Shown: positions 23,298-34,876 of the stretch, piece after piece
How positions within the stretch are numbered: the first letter of the stretch is position 1
How the letters are laid out: every line of letters starts with the position of its first letter
Assembly: GCF_963676685.1 (NCBI RefSeq)
Contig: NC_092344.1
Coordinates: 47,080,830 to 47,144,829, forward strand
DNA: 64,000 nt
Source of the DNA: Mytilus edulis
Lineage: Eukaryota; Mollusca; Bivalvia; Mytilida; Mytilidae
Reading direction: 5' to 3'
Notes under the pieces: model-generated
What the model was told of the DNA's origin: nothing
The model's database searches: none
Seen by the model: only the letters and a program-made list of their open reading frames with translations
Position numbers and translations under genes: made by a program

Positions 23298-23560
23298 TAT
23301 CTAAAATGTCTAGTCATTAGCTCTACCTAGCTGATTGGCTTAAAAAAATCCTGCAATAGCCAAATTATTTATTGTATACTTAAAAATCTGCCTCCTTAAA
23401 AGACGCACATCTTGGATTTTGCAGGGAAAGCCAAAAGTAATTCAAAACAAACCGTTCTTGCTTGCTGGAATAAAAATTCAATATATAATATAATATTGAA
23501 GGTAACAACATTTTTAAGTTTCTATTTATGTCAATGATTGTCACTGAAATAAAACACCAC
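23298..23560 (+). promoter_or_regulatory. MON2 3' UTR with candidate poly(A) signals
   Basis: Follows the TAA. AATAAA occurs at 23469-23474 and 23548-23553. Which one is used cannot be told from the sequence. Confidence 0.5.
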
Positions 23561-24797
23561 AGATGGTCAAAGTATCAAATTTGAAAAAGCCAGTCTTATT
23601 TAGCAACCAAAAACGGTGTGAATTTTTTACAGCCAGTATCATTTTGTTTTGATAGAAATGTATTGTGCAAATGAAGTTTATTGGGGTTCATTCTCATTTC
23701 ATTCTGAAAAAATATTGTATTTATTTAAGTTCATGCTTCATCAAATGATGTAAACAAATGAAATATTGCCTAGATATAGACTTATTTATAAAGAATTGAT
23801 ATATGTAACTTGTTTATAAACAGAATGAATTAACTTTGTGGGTTATTTTGGTGATGACTTTTGTTATGTTGCAATATACTTTTATTTTTGTTTTGTTTAT
23901 GAAATTGTTAATTGTATTTGTAGTGTTTTTTTGTATGTTGATAATGCTTTGTTTGATTACTTGTACAAATTGTTTATGCAAAGATATCAGTTAATATATT
24001 TGTGCTTCAACATTGTTTTCTTAAGCTAACCTTTGCCAAATGGCTAGTAGCTATTGTGATCACTTGCCACCCATCTGTGTCTGTTAAGTTTGTTTAAATC
24101 TTCTATTCTAAAATCACCATGTTAGTTCAAATCTTATTTGTACAGAATCAACTTTAGTTTAAAAAATGTATAGATGTTTTCACAACCAAAACAGTGTCTT
24201 TAGTAACTACGTACAAATACAATATGGGGTACAACTCCAATATTGAAAACTTATATGGAAACACCCATTATATATGTATTAACTTTAAAACATTTGAATG
24301 TTCTTGCTGTAAGGTCATCTGATTATTGCCATCATATGGTGTCTGACTTCTTTGTCATCATCTGTAAACTTTTTGTTTTGAAGAAGAATCTGTAATTGAA
24401 GTTCCTTGCCAATTTTAACTGAGTTGGCAAGAATGTCCTCTTCATCAAACAGCCCTCATTGGACCAATCTTACAAAAAAATAAGTTGCAAGAGTTGTGCA
24501 AAAAGATTCTGATTGCCAATTTTCTCTTCTGAAACTTAAAATGATTGGGATATCCTATATAATACATCAACATTTAATGTTCATTTTGTGGCAAGCATGG
24601 TGCATAGTTCCATAAAGATAATTGAATCTCTATGAGAAATCATATTTTTATCTTATTTTAGAATACTACTAGCAGGCCAATATTAATTAACCTTGCAGGT
24701 ACGGAAGGTTCTCTAAAAAGTTTTATTCCTTAAAAAATCATGGCAACTGGAGGTTATCTTTTATTATGATTGGACAATTTTCAAAAATATTTTCCTC
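23561..24797. other. Intergenic, nothing recognised
   Basis: AT-rich DNA downstream of MON2 with no gene, RNA or clear repeat seen. A longer MON2 3' UTR could extend into it. Confidence 0.4.
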
Positions 24798-25025
24798 TGT
24801 AGCTGGGTCCTTGGGGATAGAATGGTCTACAGATATCCCTTACATGCTAGGACTCTGATTGTGAGTTAAAACCTAGCTTCACCACCAGGCTTAACTCTTT
24901 TTGATTGCCTATTTTCCTGATAAAGATTGTAGTTCATTCCAGTTGGCTCCCATCTCCATCTTAAAAATCGACTGCCATGAAATAACAAAGTGTACTCAAA
25001 GTGGCATTGAATATCAACAATCACT
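24798..25025 (+). mobile_element. tRNA-derived SINE-like copy (decayed)
   Basis: The head resembles a tRNA-like region (GGGTCCTTGGGGATAGAATG ... GATTGTGAGTTAAAACC, a worn B box). The body TTGGCTCCCATCTCCATCTT and the tail AAGTGGCATTGAATATCAAC follow. I recognise the layout as a bivalve SINE. Assignment is from memory and the B box is degenerate. Confidence 0.5.
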
Positions 25026-26055
25026 TAATTAAGTATCAGTTACTATAAGATGACATGTGTTGGACCTTAACTTGATCAATGAATTTGGGAGACCCTCTAC
25101 AAAGTGTTTTATGTTGTTATAAATCTTTCCAACCAAAGTAATCCAAAAAAGCATTTCAGAATCCTTGAAGTCTTTGTATTTTGACAATGACACTAGCTTG
25201 TCAGGGGCTTTTTGCTTGTAAGAATAACATAAAACTTTTTGGGAAAAACAAGATATTGCCATTTAAATATTTTATCAAACAACATAATTTATTAATAAAA
25301 GATAAAATTCTTGCTTTTCTCCAAACCTGCAAATATAATCTATATATATCATTGTTAATGCTGTCAAAAGTTTTGGATTTTTTCCCCTATGATTTCAGCT
25401 TGAGTCCAGACAACCCTATTCAGTGACAATTACAGTAAATGTATTTTAAAACATTGTCACAGGAAATGATTAAGATACCATTGATATTTATTAACCTACT
25501 GGTATGTAGGATTATTTGTGAAATTTGTCATTGAAACCTCTTAGGGTAATTAAACTTTATAAATTGATAGTAGAAATTATATTGTTTTTTAACACATGTG
25601 TATTTCATCCTCCCAGTCAAATTATTTATTATAAGTTTTAAATTATAGAGCAGAAGAATTTTCAATTTGCCTGTATCTCAGATTGACTTTTAGTTTTGAA
25701 GTTGATGCTCATTTATTAAAATAATAATGATTTAATAAATTAAAAGAAGCCACCAAATGAGCAATTTGAATTGAAGGGATGAACTTCACAAACAATTAAG
25801 AATTGATGTGGCATTTTATTTGTTAAGGATAGTAGACAAAAAGTCATGTGATGTTTTCATATATGTAGTTGTTAACATATTCATATATCAGAGAAATATA
25901 AAAATGTTGGAACATCTTTCTGTGTTTGTTGTAGAAATTTGAAGATTTGTTTCTACATGTATTGCTATGTAAGAAAAAAAAATGGCTCAAGTATCATTAC
26001 AATTGAAAACAAATTGACTATACACATGCTATAGTTGTTAATTTCTGTGTCATTT
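25026..26055. other. Intergenic, nothing recognised
   Basis: AT-rich. A plus-strand open frame at 25181-25426 overlaps a minus-strand one at 25029-25262. Neither has recognisable content. Confidence 0.4.
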
Positions 26056-26059
26056 TAGT

Positions 26060-26103
26060 CTCTTGTGGAGAGTTGTCTCATTGGCAATCACACCACATCT
26101 TCT
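26060..26103 (+). repeat. Fragment of dispersed repeat 3' end
   Basis: GGAGAGTTGTCTCATTGGCA then ATCACACCACATCTTC, directly abutting copy 3 of the composite element. Same family as 54202-54606. Confidence 0.7.
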
Positions 26104-26341
26104 TTTTATACGACAGCAAAAATTTTCAAAAATTTGGTCGTATATTGGTATGACATTTGGCGTCGTCGTCATCCGAAGACATTTGGTTTTCGCACTATAA
26201 CTTTAGTATAAATAAATAGAAATCTATGAAATATAAACGCAAGGTAAATGACCACAAAAGGAAGGTTGGGATTGATTTTGGGAGTTTTGGTCCCAACAGT
26301 TAAGGAATTAGGGGCCAAAAAGGGCCCAAATAAGCGTTTTT

Positions 26342-27044
26342 AACCGGATTTTTGTGACAAAAATGTAGGTTATTGATTTGGGGATGTACAGCGGGCGGGC
26401 GGGCGGGCGGGCGGTAATCAAATGTTGTCCGTGCATTAACTCATGAACCGTTCAACCAAAGCTTTGACTTTTACCGTTCAGGAGTTATGGTTCTTGAAAG
26501 ATTGAAAAATGGAGTTGCCAGTCGTGTCCGTGCATTTATGAATGAACTGTTCTACCAAAGCTTCAGAAATTTTAATATGCTGTTGCTGATGACAAAATGG
26601 AGGTCAAGTTCAATAATGACGATTTTGACTTTTACCGTTCAGGAGTTATGGTTCTTGAAAGATTGAAAAATGGTGTTTCCCGTCGTGTCCGTGCATTTTC
26701 TCATGAACCATTCAACCAAAGCTTTTGAAATTTTAATATGTTGTTACTGATGACAAATTAAAGGTCAAGTTCAATAATGTTGATTTTGACTTTTACCGTT
26801 CAGGAGTTATGGTTCTTGAAAGATCGTAAAATGGCGTTTCCATTCACGTTGTTGCATTTACTCATGAACCATTCAATCTAAGCTTTTCAAATTTTAATAT
26901 GTTGATACTGATGACAAAATTGAGGTCAAATTTGATATTGACGATTTTCACTTTCACCATTCATCAGTAATGGTTCTTGTGATATTGCCAGGACACAAAT
27001 AAATGTTAATAAATCCGGTTTGCTGTTGTTGTGACAGACTCTTG
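26342..27044 (+). mobile_element. Second helentron-like element nested in copy 3
   Basis: Begins AACCGGATTTTTGTGAC. Near the right end is the inverted match AAATCCGGTT, followed by a tail TGCTGTTGTTGTGACAGACT and CTTGT. The interior has about three monomers of ~161 bp (GTCGTGTCCGTGCATTTATG near 26521, recurring near 26682 and 26843) and a (GCGG)n microsatellite at 26391-26413. A related, more decayed copy lies at 28650-29366. Confidence 0.7.
26391..26413. repeat. (GCGG)n microsatellite
   Basis: About six GCGG units, strikingly GC-rich in AT-rich surroundings, near the left end of the nested element. Confidence 0.85.
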
Positions 27045-27954
27045 TTCTTGGTTTTCGCACAATAACTTTAGTATAAGTAAATAGAAATCTATGAAATTTA
27101 AACACAAGGTTTATGACCACAAAAGGAAGGTTGGGATTGATTTTGGGAGTTTTGGTCTTAACAGTTTAGGAATTAGGGGCCAAAAGGGTCCAAAATTAAA
27201 CTTTGTTTGATTTCATCAAAAATTGAATTATTGGGGTTCTTTGATATGCTGAATCTAAACATGTACTTAGATTTTTGATTATGGGCCCAGTTTTCAAGTT
27301 GGTCCAAATCGGGGTCCAAAATTAAACTTTGTTTGATTTCAACAAAAATTGAATATATGGGGTTCTTCAATATGCTGAATCTAACCGTATATTTAGATTT
27401 TTAATATTTGGGCCCGGTTATCAAATTGGTCCACATTGAGGTGTAAAGGGTCCAAAATTGAACATTATTTGATTTCATCAAAAATTGAATTCTTGGGGTT
27501 CTTTGATATGCTGAATCTAACCATGTATTTAGATTTTGGATATTGGACCATAATAGGTAAATGTCCAATTTAAAATTTTAAGTTTTTAAATTTAAGTTCT
27601 TCCTGTGTCAGAAACCTATGTTGTGTCAACTATTTAATCACAATCCAAATTCAGAGCTGTATCAAGTTTGTGTTGCGTCCATACTTGCCCCAACTGTTCA
27701 GGGTGCGGTGGTATAAAGCTGCGCCCTGCGGAGCATCTGGTTTTATATTGATATACGACCATATCAAAACAATGACATGCAAATTGGGATTGCTTTTGCA
27801 CTGGTTAGCAAAGTGAGTAAGAGCAAAGACGGGTTTGATACAAATTTTTATCTTTTGACTGTTACTTGAAAACTAGAATGTAAAAACTTGGGTAAGAATG
27901 ACAGTCTAGTACAAAGCAGGGTTCATATTCATATCTCATCAGATGTTTTATCTC

Positions 27955-28250
27955 CCTCTATGGTCTTGTGGTAGTTTGCTCATCTTCAATATAGGATGAT
28001 TGTGGTTCAAACCTGGCCTGGTCAAATCAAAGACATGACAATATGTAATTACTGGCTGCTTCTCAATTTGGAATCTGGCAAAGCAGCAGTGGCACAAGAG
28101 TATAGTCAAAGACTGGTTAGTTTGGAGTTGGAATAATTTTTCCGTTTAAGGTGACAAATCTTCCTGCAGACTGTTAACCTTATGAACCAGCGAGTAAAAA
28201 ATACTTGTCTATTACAAGACAGGGTTTCATACTAATACCACATCCATCTA
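27955..28250 (+). mobile_element. tRNA-derived SINE
   Basis: The head TCTATGGTCTTGTGGTAG ... GTTTGCTCATCT resembles a tRNA A-box region and GTGGTTCAAACCTGG is a good B box. The body has AAAGACATGACAATATG, CTGGCTGCTTCTC and AAAGACTGGTTAG. The 3' part (TTCCTGCAGACTGTTAACC, TATTACAAGACAGGGTTTC) continues to about 28250. The layout matches a SINE I recall from bivalves. Transcription would be by RNA polymerase III if active. Confidence 0.7.
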
Positions 28251-28649
28251 TCTATTTATCCAAATTTGACCAAAATCATCATAAAGGTATCTAGTTTTAC
28301 AAATGTGTCCAATGACCCTGCCTGCCAACAAACCTGCAGACATGGCTCGAAACAGAACATACAGGTTAAATGCATGTTAATTAGGTCTATTATCTTAAAA
28401 AACCCTATGACTGGAAAAAATCTGCACTGATGATATCTACATATTGTCTGTTTTCTTCAACACTGTCATACAATTTCTAACGGAAGATATGATATAGCCC
28501 TTTAATTATGAATTTCAATGATTTTTATACACCTGTTCACTGGACGTAAATTTGTATTATGGTATATCATTTTCTGTCTGTCTGATCTTTCGTTGACAAC
28601 ATGTCAGACATTATTAAACTAAAAAAAAAATGCAGGGAAGTTCGAACTG

Positions 28650-29366
28650 TGGTTGGTTGCTGCGAAACAATATCCGTGCATTTACTGATGAACCATTCAA
28701 CCAAAGCTTTTCAAATGTGTTGTTACTCACGCAAAACGGAGGTCAAGTACAATATTGACGATTTTCACTTTCACCATTAAGGAGTTATGGTTCTTGAAAG
28801 ATCGGAAAAGGTTTCTTCGGTCTTTTTCCTGCTTGAACTTGTGAACTTAACCTAAGTTTTCAAATTTAAATATATTGTTACTGGTGACTAAATGGAGGTC
28901 AAGTTCAATGTTGACTGACAATTTGCCCTTTCACCTTTCCGGACTAATATAACTAAAGTAATTGAAAAATGGTCTTTCAAGTTTCCACTCATGTCCTTGC
29001 TTTAACTCATGAATTATTCAACCAAAGCTTTTCAAATTTATATATGTTGTTACTGATGATAAAATAGAGGTCAAGTTTAATATTTACAATTTTCACTTTC
29101 ACTTTTCCGGACTAATATACCTAAAGTAATTGAAAAATGGTATTTCCAGTTTCCACTCATGTCCTTGCTTTAACTCATGAATTATTCAACCAAAGCTTTT
29201 CAAATTTATATATGTTGTTACTGATGACAAAATGGAGGTCAAGTTCAATATTGATGATTGTCACTTTTAGTGTTCAGGAGTCATGGTCCTTGTGATATTT
29301 AAAAATGACAGGACACAAATAAATGTTAAAAAATCCAGTTTGTTGTTGCTCTGACAGCCTCTTGTC
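28650..29366 (+). mobile_element. Decayed copy of the AACCGG element
   Basis: Four ~160-166 bp monomers carry ACTCATGAATTATTCAACC and AAAGCTTTTCAAATTTA. They end with GGACACAAATAAATG, AAAAAATCCAGTTTG and TTGTTGCTCTGACAGCCTCT. The 5' end is not clearly preserved. Confidence 0.65.
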
Positions 29367-29594
29367 ATCTATTTTTGTCGTGCCTTACATCTGGAATACT
29401 ATTATAGATAGATAGAAACTTGAATAAGGAAAACTGACCATCAAGACAATATCTACAAAGAATTTCCTATATTGAAATTGTCTTACAATCCCATTATTGG
29501 AGTTATTGCCCTTTGATAATGATTTTTTTCCCTCTTTTTTTTTTTGCATATTGTCTAATATCTGAAAAATATATAGCAAAAATTATCAGCAATA

Positions 29595-29650
29595 TAGAAA
29601 TAAGGAGATGTGGTATGATTACCAATGAGACAACTATCTGCTAATTATAT
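29595..29650 (-). repeat. Reversed fragment of dispersed repeat 3' end
   Basis: GGAGATGTGGTATGATTACC then AATGAGACAACTATCTGC is the reverse complement of the 3' end of the 54202-54606 element. Confidence 0.7.
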
Positions 29651-29799
29651 AAAGTTCAAATAAAGTATATACATGTATAAGCAATTATAGGCAACTGTAC
29701 GAACTTGATCTACAAATAAGTCAGATAGTCGAAATCACCAGTCGACTCCTTTTAGGAGTACTTGCTCTTCAATGACTATGTTTACCAAAAGTTTTCTGT

Positions 29800-30145
29800 T
29801 TTTTAGTCCCCTTTTAACAAAGTGGAAGGGGCATTATGTTTGAACTCTGTCTGTCTGTCCATCCTTCAGTCCAGCAAATCAGTTTTCCACACTGTTTTTC
29901 GTCATGATTCAGATATTGACTTTATAATTGGTATATAGTTTTTATCATGACAAGTGACATATTAAGTTCAAATTTTGTTCATGTCTGATGTTTTTGTTCA
30001 GAGTTATGATCCTTGGACTTTAAAAACTCACTTAAATAATCAGTTTTTTAACACTTTTTTTCAACATGCTTGAAGATATTGACTTGATATTTGTTATATA
30101 GTTTACACTATGACAATTTTGTTCCAATACAATGGATATTTTAAA
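29800..30145 (+). repeat. Dispersed repeat, inverted partner at 50160-50775
   Basis: AGTGGAAGGGGCATTATG, CTGTCTGTCTGTCCATCC, GTTTTTCGTCATGATTCAGA and GAGTTATGATCCTTGGACTT recur in reverse complement near 50160-50775 (AAGGATCATAACTCTG, GACAGACAGACAT). Non-coding. Confidence 0.6.
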
Positions 30146-30162
30146 ACCAGTAGGTGTCTATG

Positions 30163-31412
30163 CAGGGCCGTAACTATATTGAGGCAAACGAGGCAAATGC
30201 CTCATGTTGGAAATTTCTAAAAAAAAAAAACTGAAACAAGATTGTCTTAATTCATATCAGCCTGAATTGTTTTCATGGAAAATTTCTTGCAAGAAGAAAG
30301 TTCTCTTCACTCTCTCATATTTTTCGTGATCCGTGAGTCATCCATGTTTCTATTTTACTTTTAGTTTTCAGAGTTGATGGTCTATTGTTTGTACTTCTGT
30401 GTCCCGGGTTTGTCTTTTGTTCATTTATTGTCCTACTTTATAACTATAGTCTGCAGAGTGTTGATTTTCATTTGTAAAGTGTGGTTTTGCAATGTTGCAT
30501 GTCCACCGATGTCCAGACATTGTACGAGAAAATATTGTAAGAATATACAATGCTACTGGACATAGAAAAAAATTGTCGTTTCTGCATGGAGAATTGAACT
30601 TGATATCAAAGAATACAAAACTGGCTCTTTTTTGTAGATAAATCTAGATAGGTGACATGGTTTAAATCAAAGTAAGACCAACAATTTCCCGGTATCAAAT
30701 CATCTTTTAAAAAAAAACGTCAATGTATTGCCATATGACCTTTTACATTGAAGGGTTAAACTTGCATGAAGTCGTTTTCAGACCCTTAAACAGAAAATAA
30801 AAGAATATGAAGTAAACGTGCACATGACCTTATATCACACAAAGTCGATGCATAGAAAAAATACAAATGCTCAATGGCCAAAGTTTTTTTTCCTGTTCTT
30901 CATCTTGATAGTTGATGGAGGGTCTTCAACAATAAAAGAAGCATTAATACCGTAAAACAAGGTCAAGATGGTCCTTAGTGTCGACTTAAGCAGTAATAGT
31001 ACTTAAAGTATAATACTGCACTGTCACTATATTTAAATCTAGTCATAAAAAATCACCAAAGTCTGAATTAAGCACAATACAAGACAAGGACAGACAGACA
31101 TAATGATTATGAGAATTTAGGTTTTTGTTTTATCCTACGGTCTACTTTTAATGTTGTTGTAAAACCTAAAAGTCTTAAATTACAATGAATCTTTGTGTTT
31201 GCTTTGAGACAAAAATATTGTCGAAAGAAATAGCTAAAAATTAATTGCGTTTGAATGTAAGAAAGAGTCTGGGAAACGCTCAGAATGCACGATTTTGCGT
31301 TATTTTTCTCAGGGGGTCTGGGGGCCGCTGAACCTCGCCAAAATTTTTTCGCCTCGCTACGCTCGGCGAATATATTTTGCCTCAATATTAAAAGAGGCTA
31401 GTTACGGCCCTG
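30163..31412. mobile_element. TIR element, about 1.25 kb, non-autonomous
   Basis: The left end CAGGGCCGTAACTATATTGA is answered at the right by TAGTTACGGCCCTG (31399-31412). The subterminal GAGGCAAACGAGGC is matched by TTTTGCCTCAATATT and AAAGAGGC. The right part includes GCCTCGCTACGCTCGGCGAA, itself palindromic. The CAGGG...CCCTG ends suggest a hAT-type element, but I could not confirm an 8-bp target duplication. No transposase frame was seen. Confidence 0.65.
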
Positions 31413-31665
31413 GATTATAATTTAGTACGCCAGACCCGCATTTAGCTTTGATAAACAAAGTAAAGAAATCTTAGAACACCAACACTGTGAATTGGCGGCG
31501 TATTACATCCTTATTTCCCGGGAGATAAACAAAAAAATGTTATAACAACCATTTTGGAATATAACCTTTCCAACCTTCATTTAGGGCTCCCTTCTTTTGA
31601 AAAATAATAGACCTATTCATATCTACATATTTTCATTATTCACAAACAGTTTCATCTCGTGAGGC

Positions 31666-32501
31666 TCAACATTGTGTATTGTCAACATTTCCTGAGAACT
31701 TAAGACACTCTTTTTTCCATGTGAAGTGTTTTATAACTGATTTAGCAGAAAAGGATTGTGAATATGGTATCTTCGGTTTCTTTTTATCCCACTCAGACTC
31801 TGTAAAGTGCGATTTCCCGCCACTTTTTGTGACAACTTGTACATCATCCATATCCTCACCACTTTCTTCAATGTCGGTTATTGACATCAAGACAGGCGGA
31901 CGTTTTATACTATCACTCTGACTTTTTTTCAGCATTGTCTTGCCATTTTTATTGATAGTTTTTGTGTTGTGGGATATACTGTGTTGTTCTGGAACATTTG
32001 AATTATTCGTTACCAAAGAGCTACTTTGAGCATTGGCTTTACTACTGTTTGGACTCATTTGAGATGGAGCTGGAGATGGGGGATTCTCAATCTTAGTTTT
32101 ATTAAACAATAATTTCGTCTTTGAAGGTGGTATAGAGAACGATTTTATGTATTTTGTTGTCAATTCATTGGTCGATTTTGGCGGCTGTCTTCTCAGTGTA
32201 TTCATTAACGCTGGTCGACTACTACTTTTGGGGCTAAATGTGCTGTAATCTTGATTATGTGTATCTGTTTCTTCATTGGTTGAAAACCTTGTAGAAGATG
32301 GCATTGCAGGAATTGCAATTATTTTTTCCCTGTCTGACTTCTTTGGATCTACCGTTCTGCAAGCATCGATTAAATAAAATGGAATAACTATTGCTGCAAT
32401 AACTGCACCAACTAAGGCAATATACCAGCATAGTGATATGGTGTTGTTCCCAGATTTTATGTCATTCTTATAAATCATCAGGCATGCTATCACAAAAGCA
32501 A
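31666..32501 (-). CDS. Claudin-like exon 3 (last)
   Basis: Acceptor TTTTTTACAG. Completes span 3 (VAFVIACLMIY), then span 4 (CWYIALVGAVIAAIVIPFYL), then the whole long hydrophilic tail to the stop at 31666-31668. The tail is encoded by this one exon without interruption. Confidence 0.85.
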
Positions 32502-34876
32502 CTGTAAAAAAGGAGAATTAATCAATTGTTGTGTAAAGGGCTTAGGCTACTACTGTTACTGTCGAAAACTTAAAAAAATCAGAAATTTAACAAAAAACAA
32601 ATTTTACAGAAATTTAACATATTATGATACAAACTTCTATGTCGGAGGTTTATCGTTCATTGTTGTTTGCTGTCTTCCAGAAATACAGTGAAATAGGTCA
32701 ATAAATTTTATTGAATGTAAGTAAAATGAGCGAAATTTGCATTTTTTGCGTTATCTCGAAAATTTCCGTTTGAACAATATGAAAATTAAGGGGATATATA
32801 GGATTCATGTTTGATTTCTAAATTATTTGAGTGTGGGTGATGTTTGAATTTAAATTTACCATGATAAATACGATTTTGCACTTATGACTTCTTTGTAGTT
32901 TAGACCGTTCAGTTTTTTACATTACATATAAGAGATGTATTGACTAACTCGAGGCCCCACTGAAATGTTAATTTCATCAGAAAGGAAATATCTACAGTAC
33001 TACCATATATATGTATCAACTAACTTTAAACTTTTGGCCGAATTTTCGAGAAAACATAATATTAGTTCCCTTATCCGTAGCCACAGAATCGACCCAAACT
33101 CCACTATTTGATACATTATATGCTATGATATTCATCAGAATGGCAGAAGTTCCATACGAGGATGAAATTAAACAGACCTATAAAAATCCAATTGCATGAG
33201 TTTACTATCTATTTACAAAAACTGAAAATGCTGATAACATGCGCAACCCATGTCAATCTAACAAAAGAGTGAAATTGAACGCTGCATACGGACCATAAAT
33301 GAGAACTATTGCAGGATAGTTTTAAACAAAATTTAACCGATATATATTTTATATAGATTGCAACGAGTTCATTTCATCAAAATCCGAAAATATTTTATAG
33401 AGAATGCTTTTGTCGTTTTCTTAGTTTGCATCACTTGAGTGACTAAATATATAAAAAAAATATAACGATATCTTTTTTACCCAAAAGGAATGCGTCGTCA
33501 GCAAATATCGATCAATAAAAAATTTTTTTTTTGCATCTGTTGGTTACTACATTTATATGACTCAAAAGTTGTAAATTGGGTATACAGTATCGAATCTAGG
33601 GAGATTGTTGCGGGAGTCAGTGGAACATGGTTTTTCTACCCGCAATTTTAATTAAAAAATTTGGATGATAATTACGATATTAAATACGCAGGCCATTCTC
33701 GTATTATTCTTTTCAAGGTGGAATAGATATGGATACTACTTGACTTGACTTCCAATCGCTTGAAACATTTTTTATATTCCATGTTTCTGAAACTTATATC
33801 CTTTTAAATCACAATCCAACAACACAATGTTTATTAGTAACGTTACCGACAATAATACATGTACATGCTTTATGAATGTTCATTGAATATTCAAGTCATT
33901 ATAAATGAAAATATATAATTTCTTCGACATACGTCAGAGGTTTAATTAAATGATTGTATTCACCGCGCCGAAGTCAGGAATATGACGGTTGTTTCTACGT
34001 CATAAAAAAGTGACCAATATCTAATACTAAATGTATGTACATGCATATAACGGCAAACCACAGTTATTTTATTCCAAGGGACCAACACGATCGCTATATA
34101 TATACCTCAAATGTATCACCTCGATCAAGTTAGGTTTTTCCCAAGATCATTTGTATCTTAGTATATGTATATTTCAATATTATTATTATAAACTGACCTG
34201 CTAAAATTGCCAGAACAACTGTCGTATATTTGATTGCTCTCGCCTTCTTCCATTGATTTGTCCAAAATATTGTTAATGCAGACATCACGACAAACAAAAT
34301 GTAGAATGATAGTCCTAGACATGACACAATCTCAACTGTTTTGTGGTTGGCTGAAACAGAAATACAAAAAAAAGCCAATAGCACATAGTCCTATAAAAAA
34401 GTGTTTAAGTATGGATATGATATTGCCAACGTACGATACCGTCTAGCGCACGATCCCATGTTTATATGACTACTTTTAATTTGGAAACCAAAGGATCCGG
34501 GAGGTAAATACTAGTAATTGTTCGTGAGCAATGAAAACAGACAGAACCTAACCAGAACAGGTAATGCAGACTGAGTTCATGTGGGAGTTGCAACCTCCAA
34601 GTTTTATATTTGAAAATATTGTGATAATATGAACACATTTTCATTGAAACCTGAATTGAGACCGTCGATATTAGTTAACTTACGAGATTTAAGATAGTCC
34701 GGCCACAAAGCACAAGTATCACTACCACCATTTATATAACATATTTGCCAAAGTCCATCACTTCCACTTTCGTGAGTAGACCATTTTGGAATGGAGAATG
34801 CCGTAATATATAAAATAAGTCCAATGGCAGAAAACAGAAAAAAAGCAATGCGCAGTTTTTTATAAGTTGAAGCCAT
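31666..34876 (-). CDS. Claudin/PMP22-like four-span membrane protein (3 exons)
   Basis: Exons on the minus strand: 34876-34684, 34350-34198 and 32501-31666. Introns are GT-AG and both phase 1; total 1182 nt, 393 aa. The start is the second ATG (AAAACATGG, better context than the one six codons upstream). Membrane segments are at about residues 9-29, 72-94, 104-126 and 138-160. The first extracellular loop carries the claudin signature: Trp32, Gly41-Leu42-Trp43, Cys46 and Cys55. Claudins and their relatives (PMP22, EMP, MP20) act at cell contacts; invertebrate members include septate-junction proteins. After residue 164 (LIDACR) comes a tail of about 225 residues rich in Ser, Thr, Pro, Asn and Lys, much longer than in typical claudins of about 210-230 aa. 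It ends ...GNVDNTQC, with no recognisable PDZ-binding motif. The exact subfamily is not known to me. Confidence 0.82.
32502..34197. other. Claudin-like intron 2
   Basis: About 1.7 kb between exons 2 and 3. No repeat family or open frame of interest was recognised. Confidence 0.5.
34198..34350 (-). CDS. Claudin-like exon 2
   Basis: Acceptor TTTCTGTTTCAG. Encodes PNHKTVEIVSCLGLSFYILF through TTVVLAILA: spans 2 and the start of 3. Donor GTCAGT. Confidence 0.82.
34684..34876 (-). CDS. Claudin-like exon 1
   Basis: Encodes residues 1-64, MASTYKKLRIAFFLFSAIGL through WPDYLKS: the first membrane span and the W-GLW-C-C loop. Ends before donor GTAAGT with one C carried over. Confidence 0.85.

Larger units (their letters stand above)
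26103..27742 (+). mobile_element. Composite repeat element, copy 3, interrupted
   Basis: Starts TTTTTATACGACAGC and ends GTATAAAGCTGCGCCCTGCG ... CATCTGGTT. The 161-bp array is broken after AAGGGCCCAAATAAGC by a 0.7 kb insertion (26342-27044) and resumes with CTTGGTTTTCGCACAATAAC. The ~135-bp monomers follow from 27187. Confidence 0.75.

Noticed and set aside
27955..28020. A functional tRNA gene
   Set aside because: A- and B-box-like words are present but no full cloverleaf with acceptor stem forms, and the tail continues as a SINE body.
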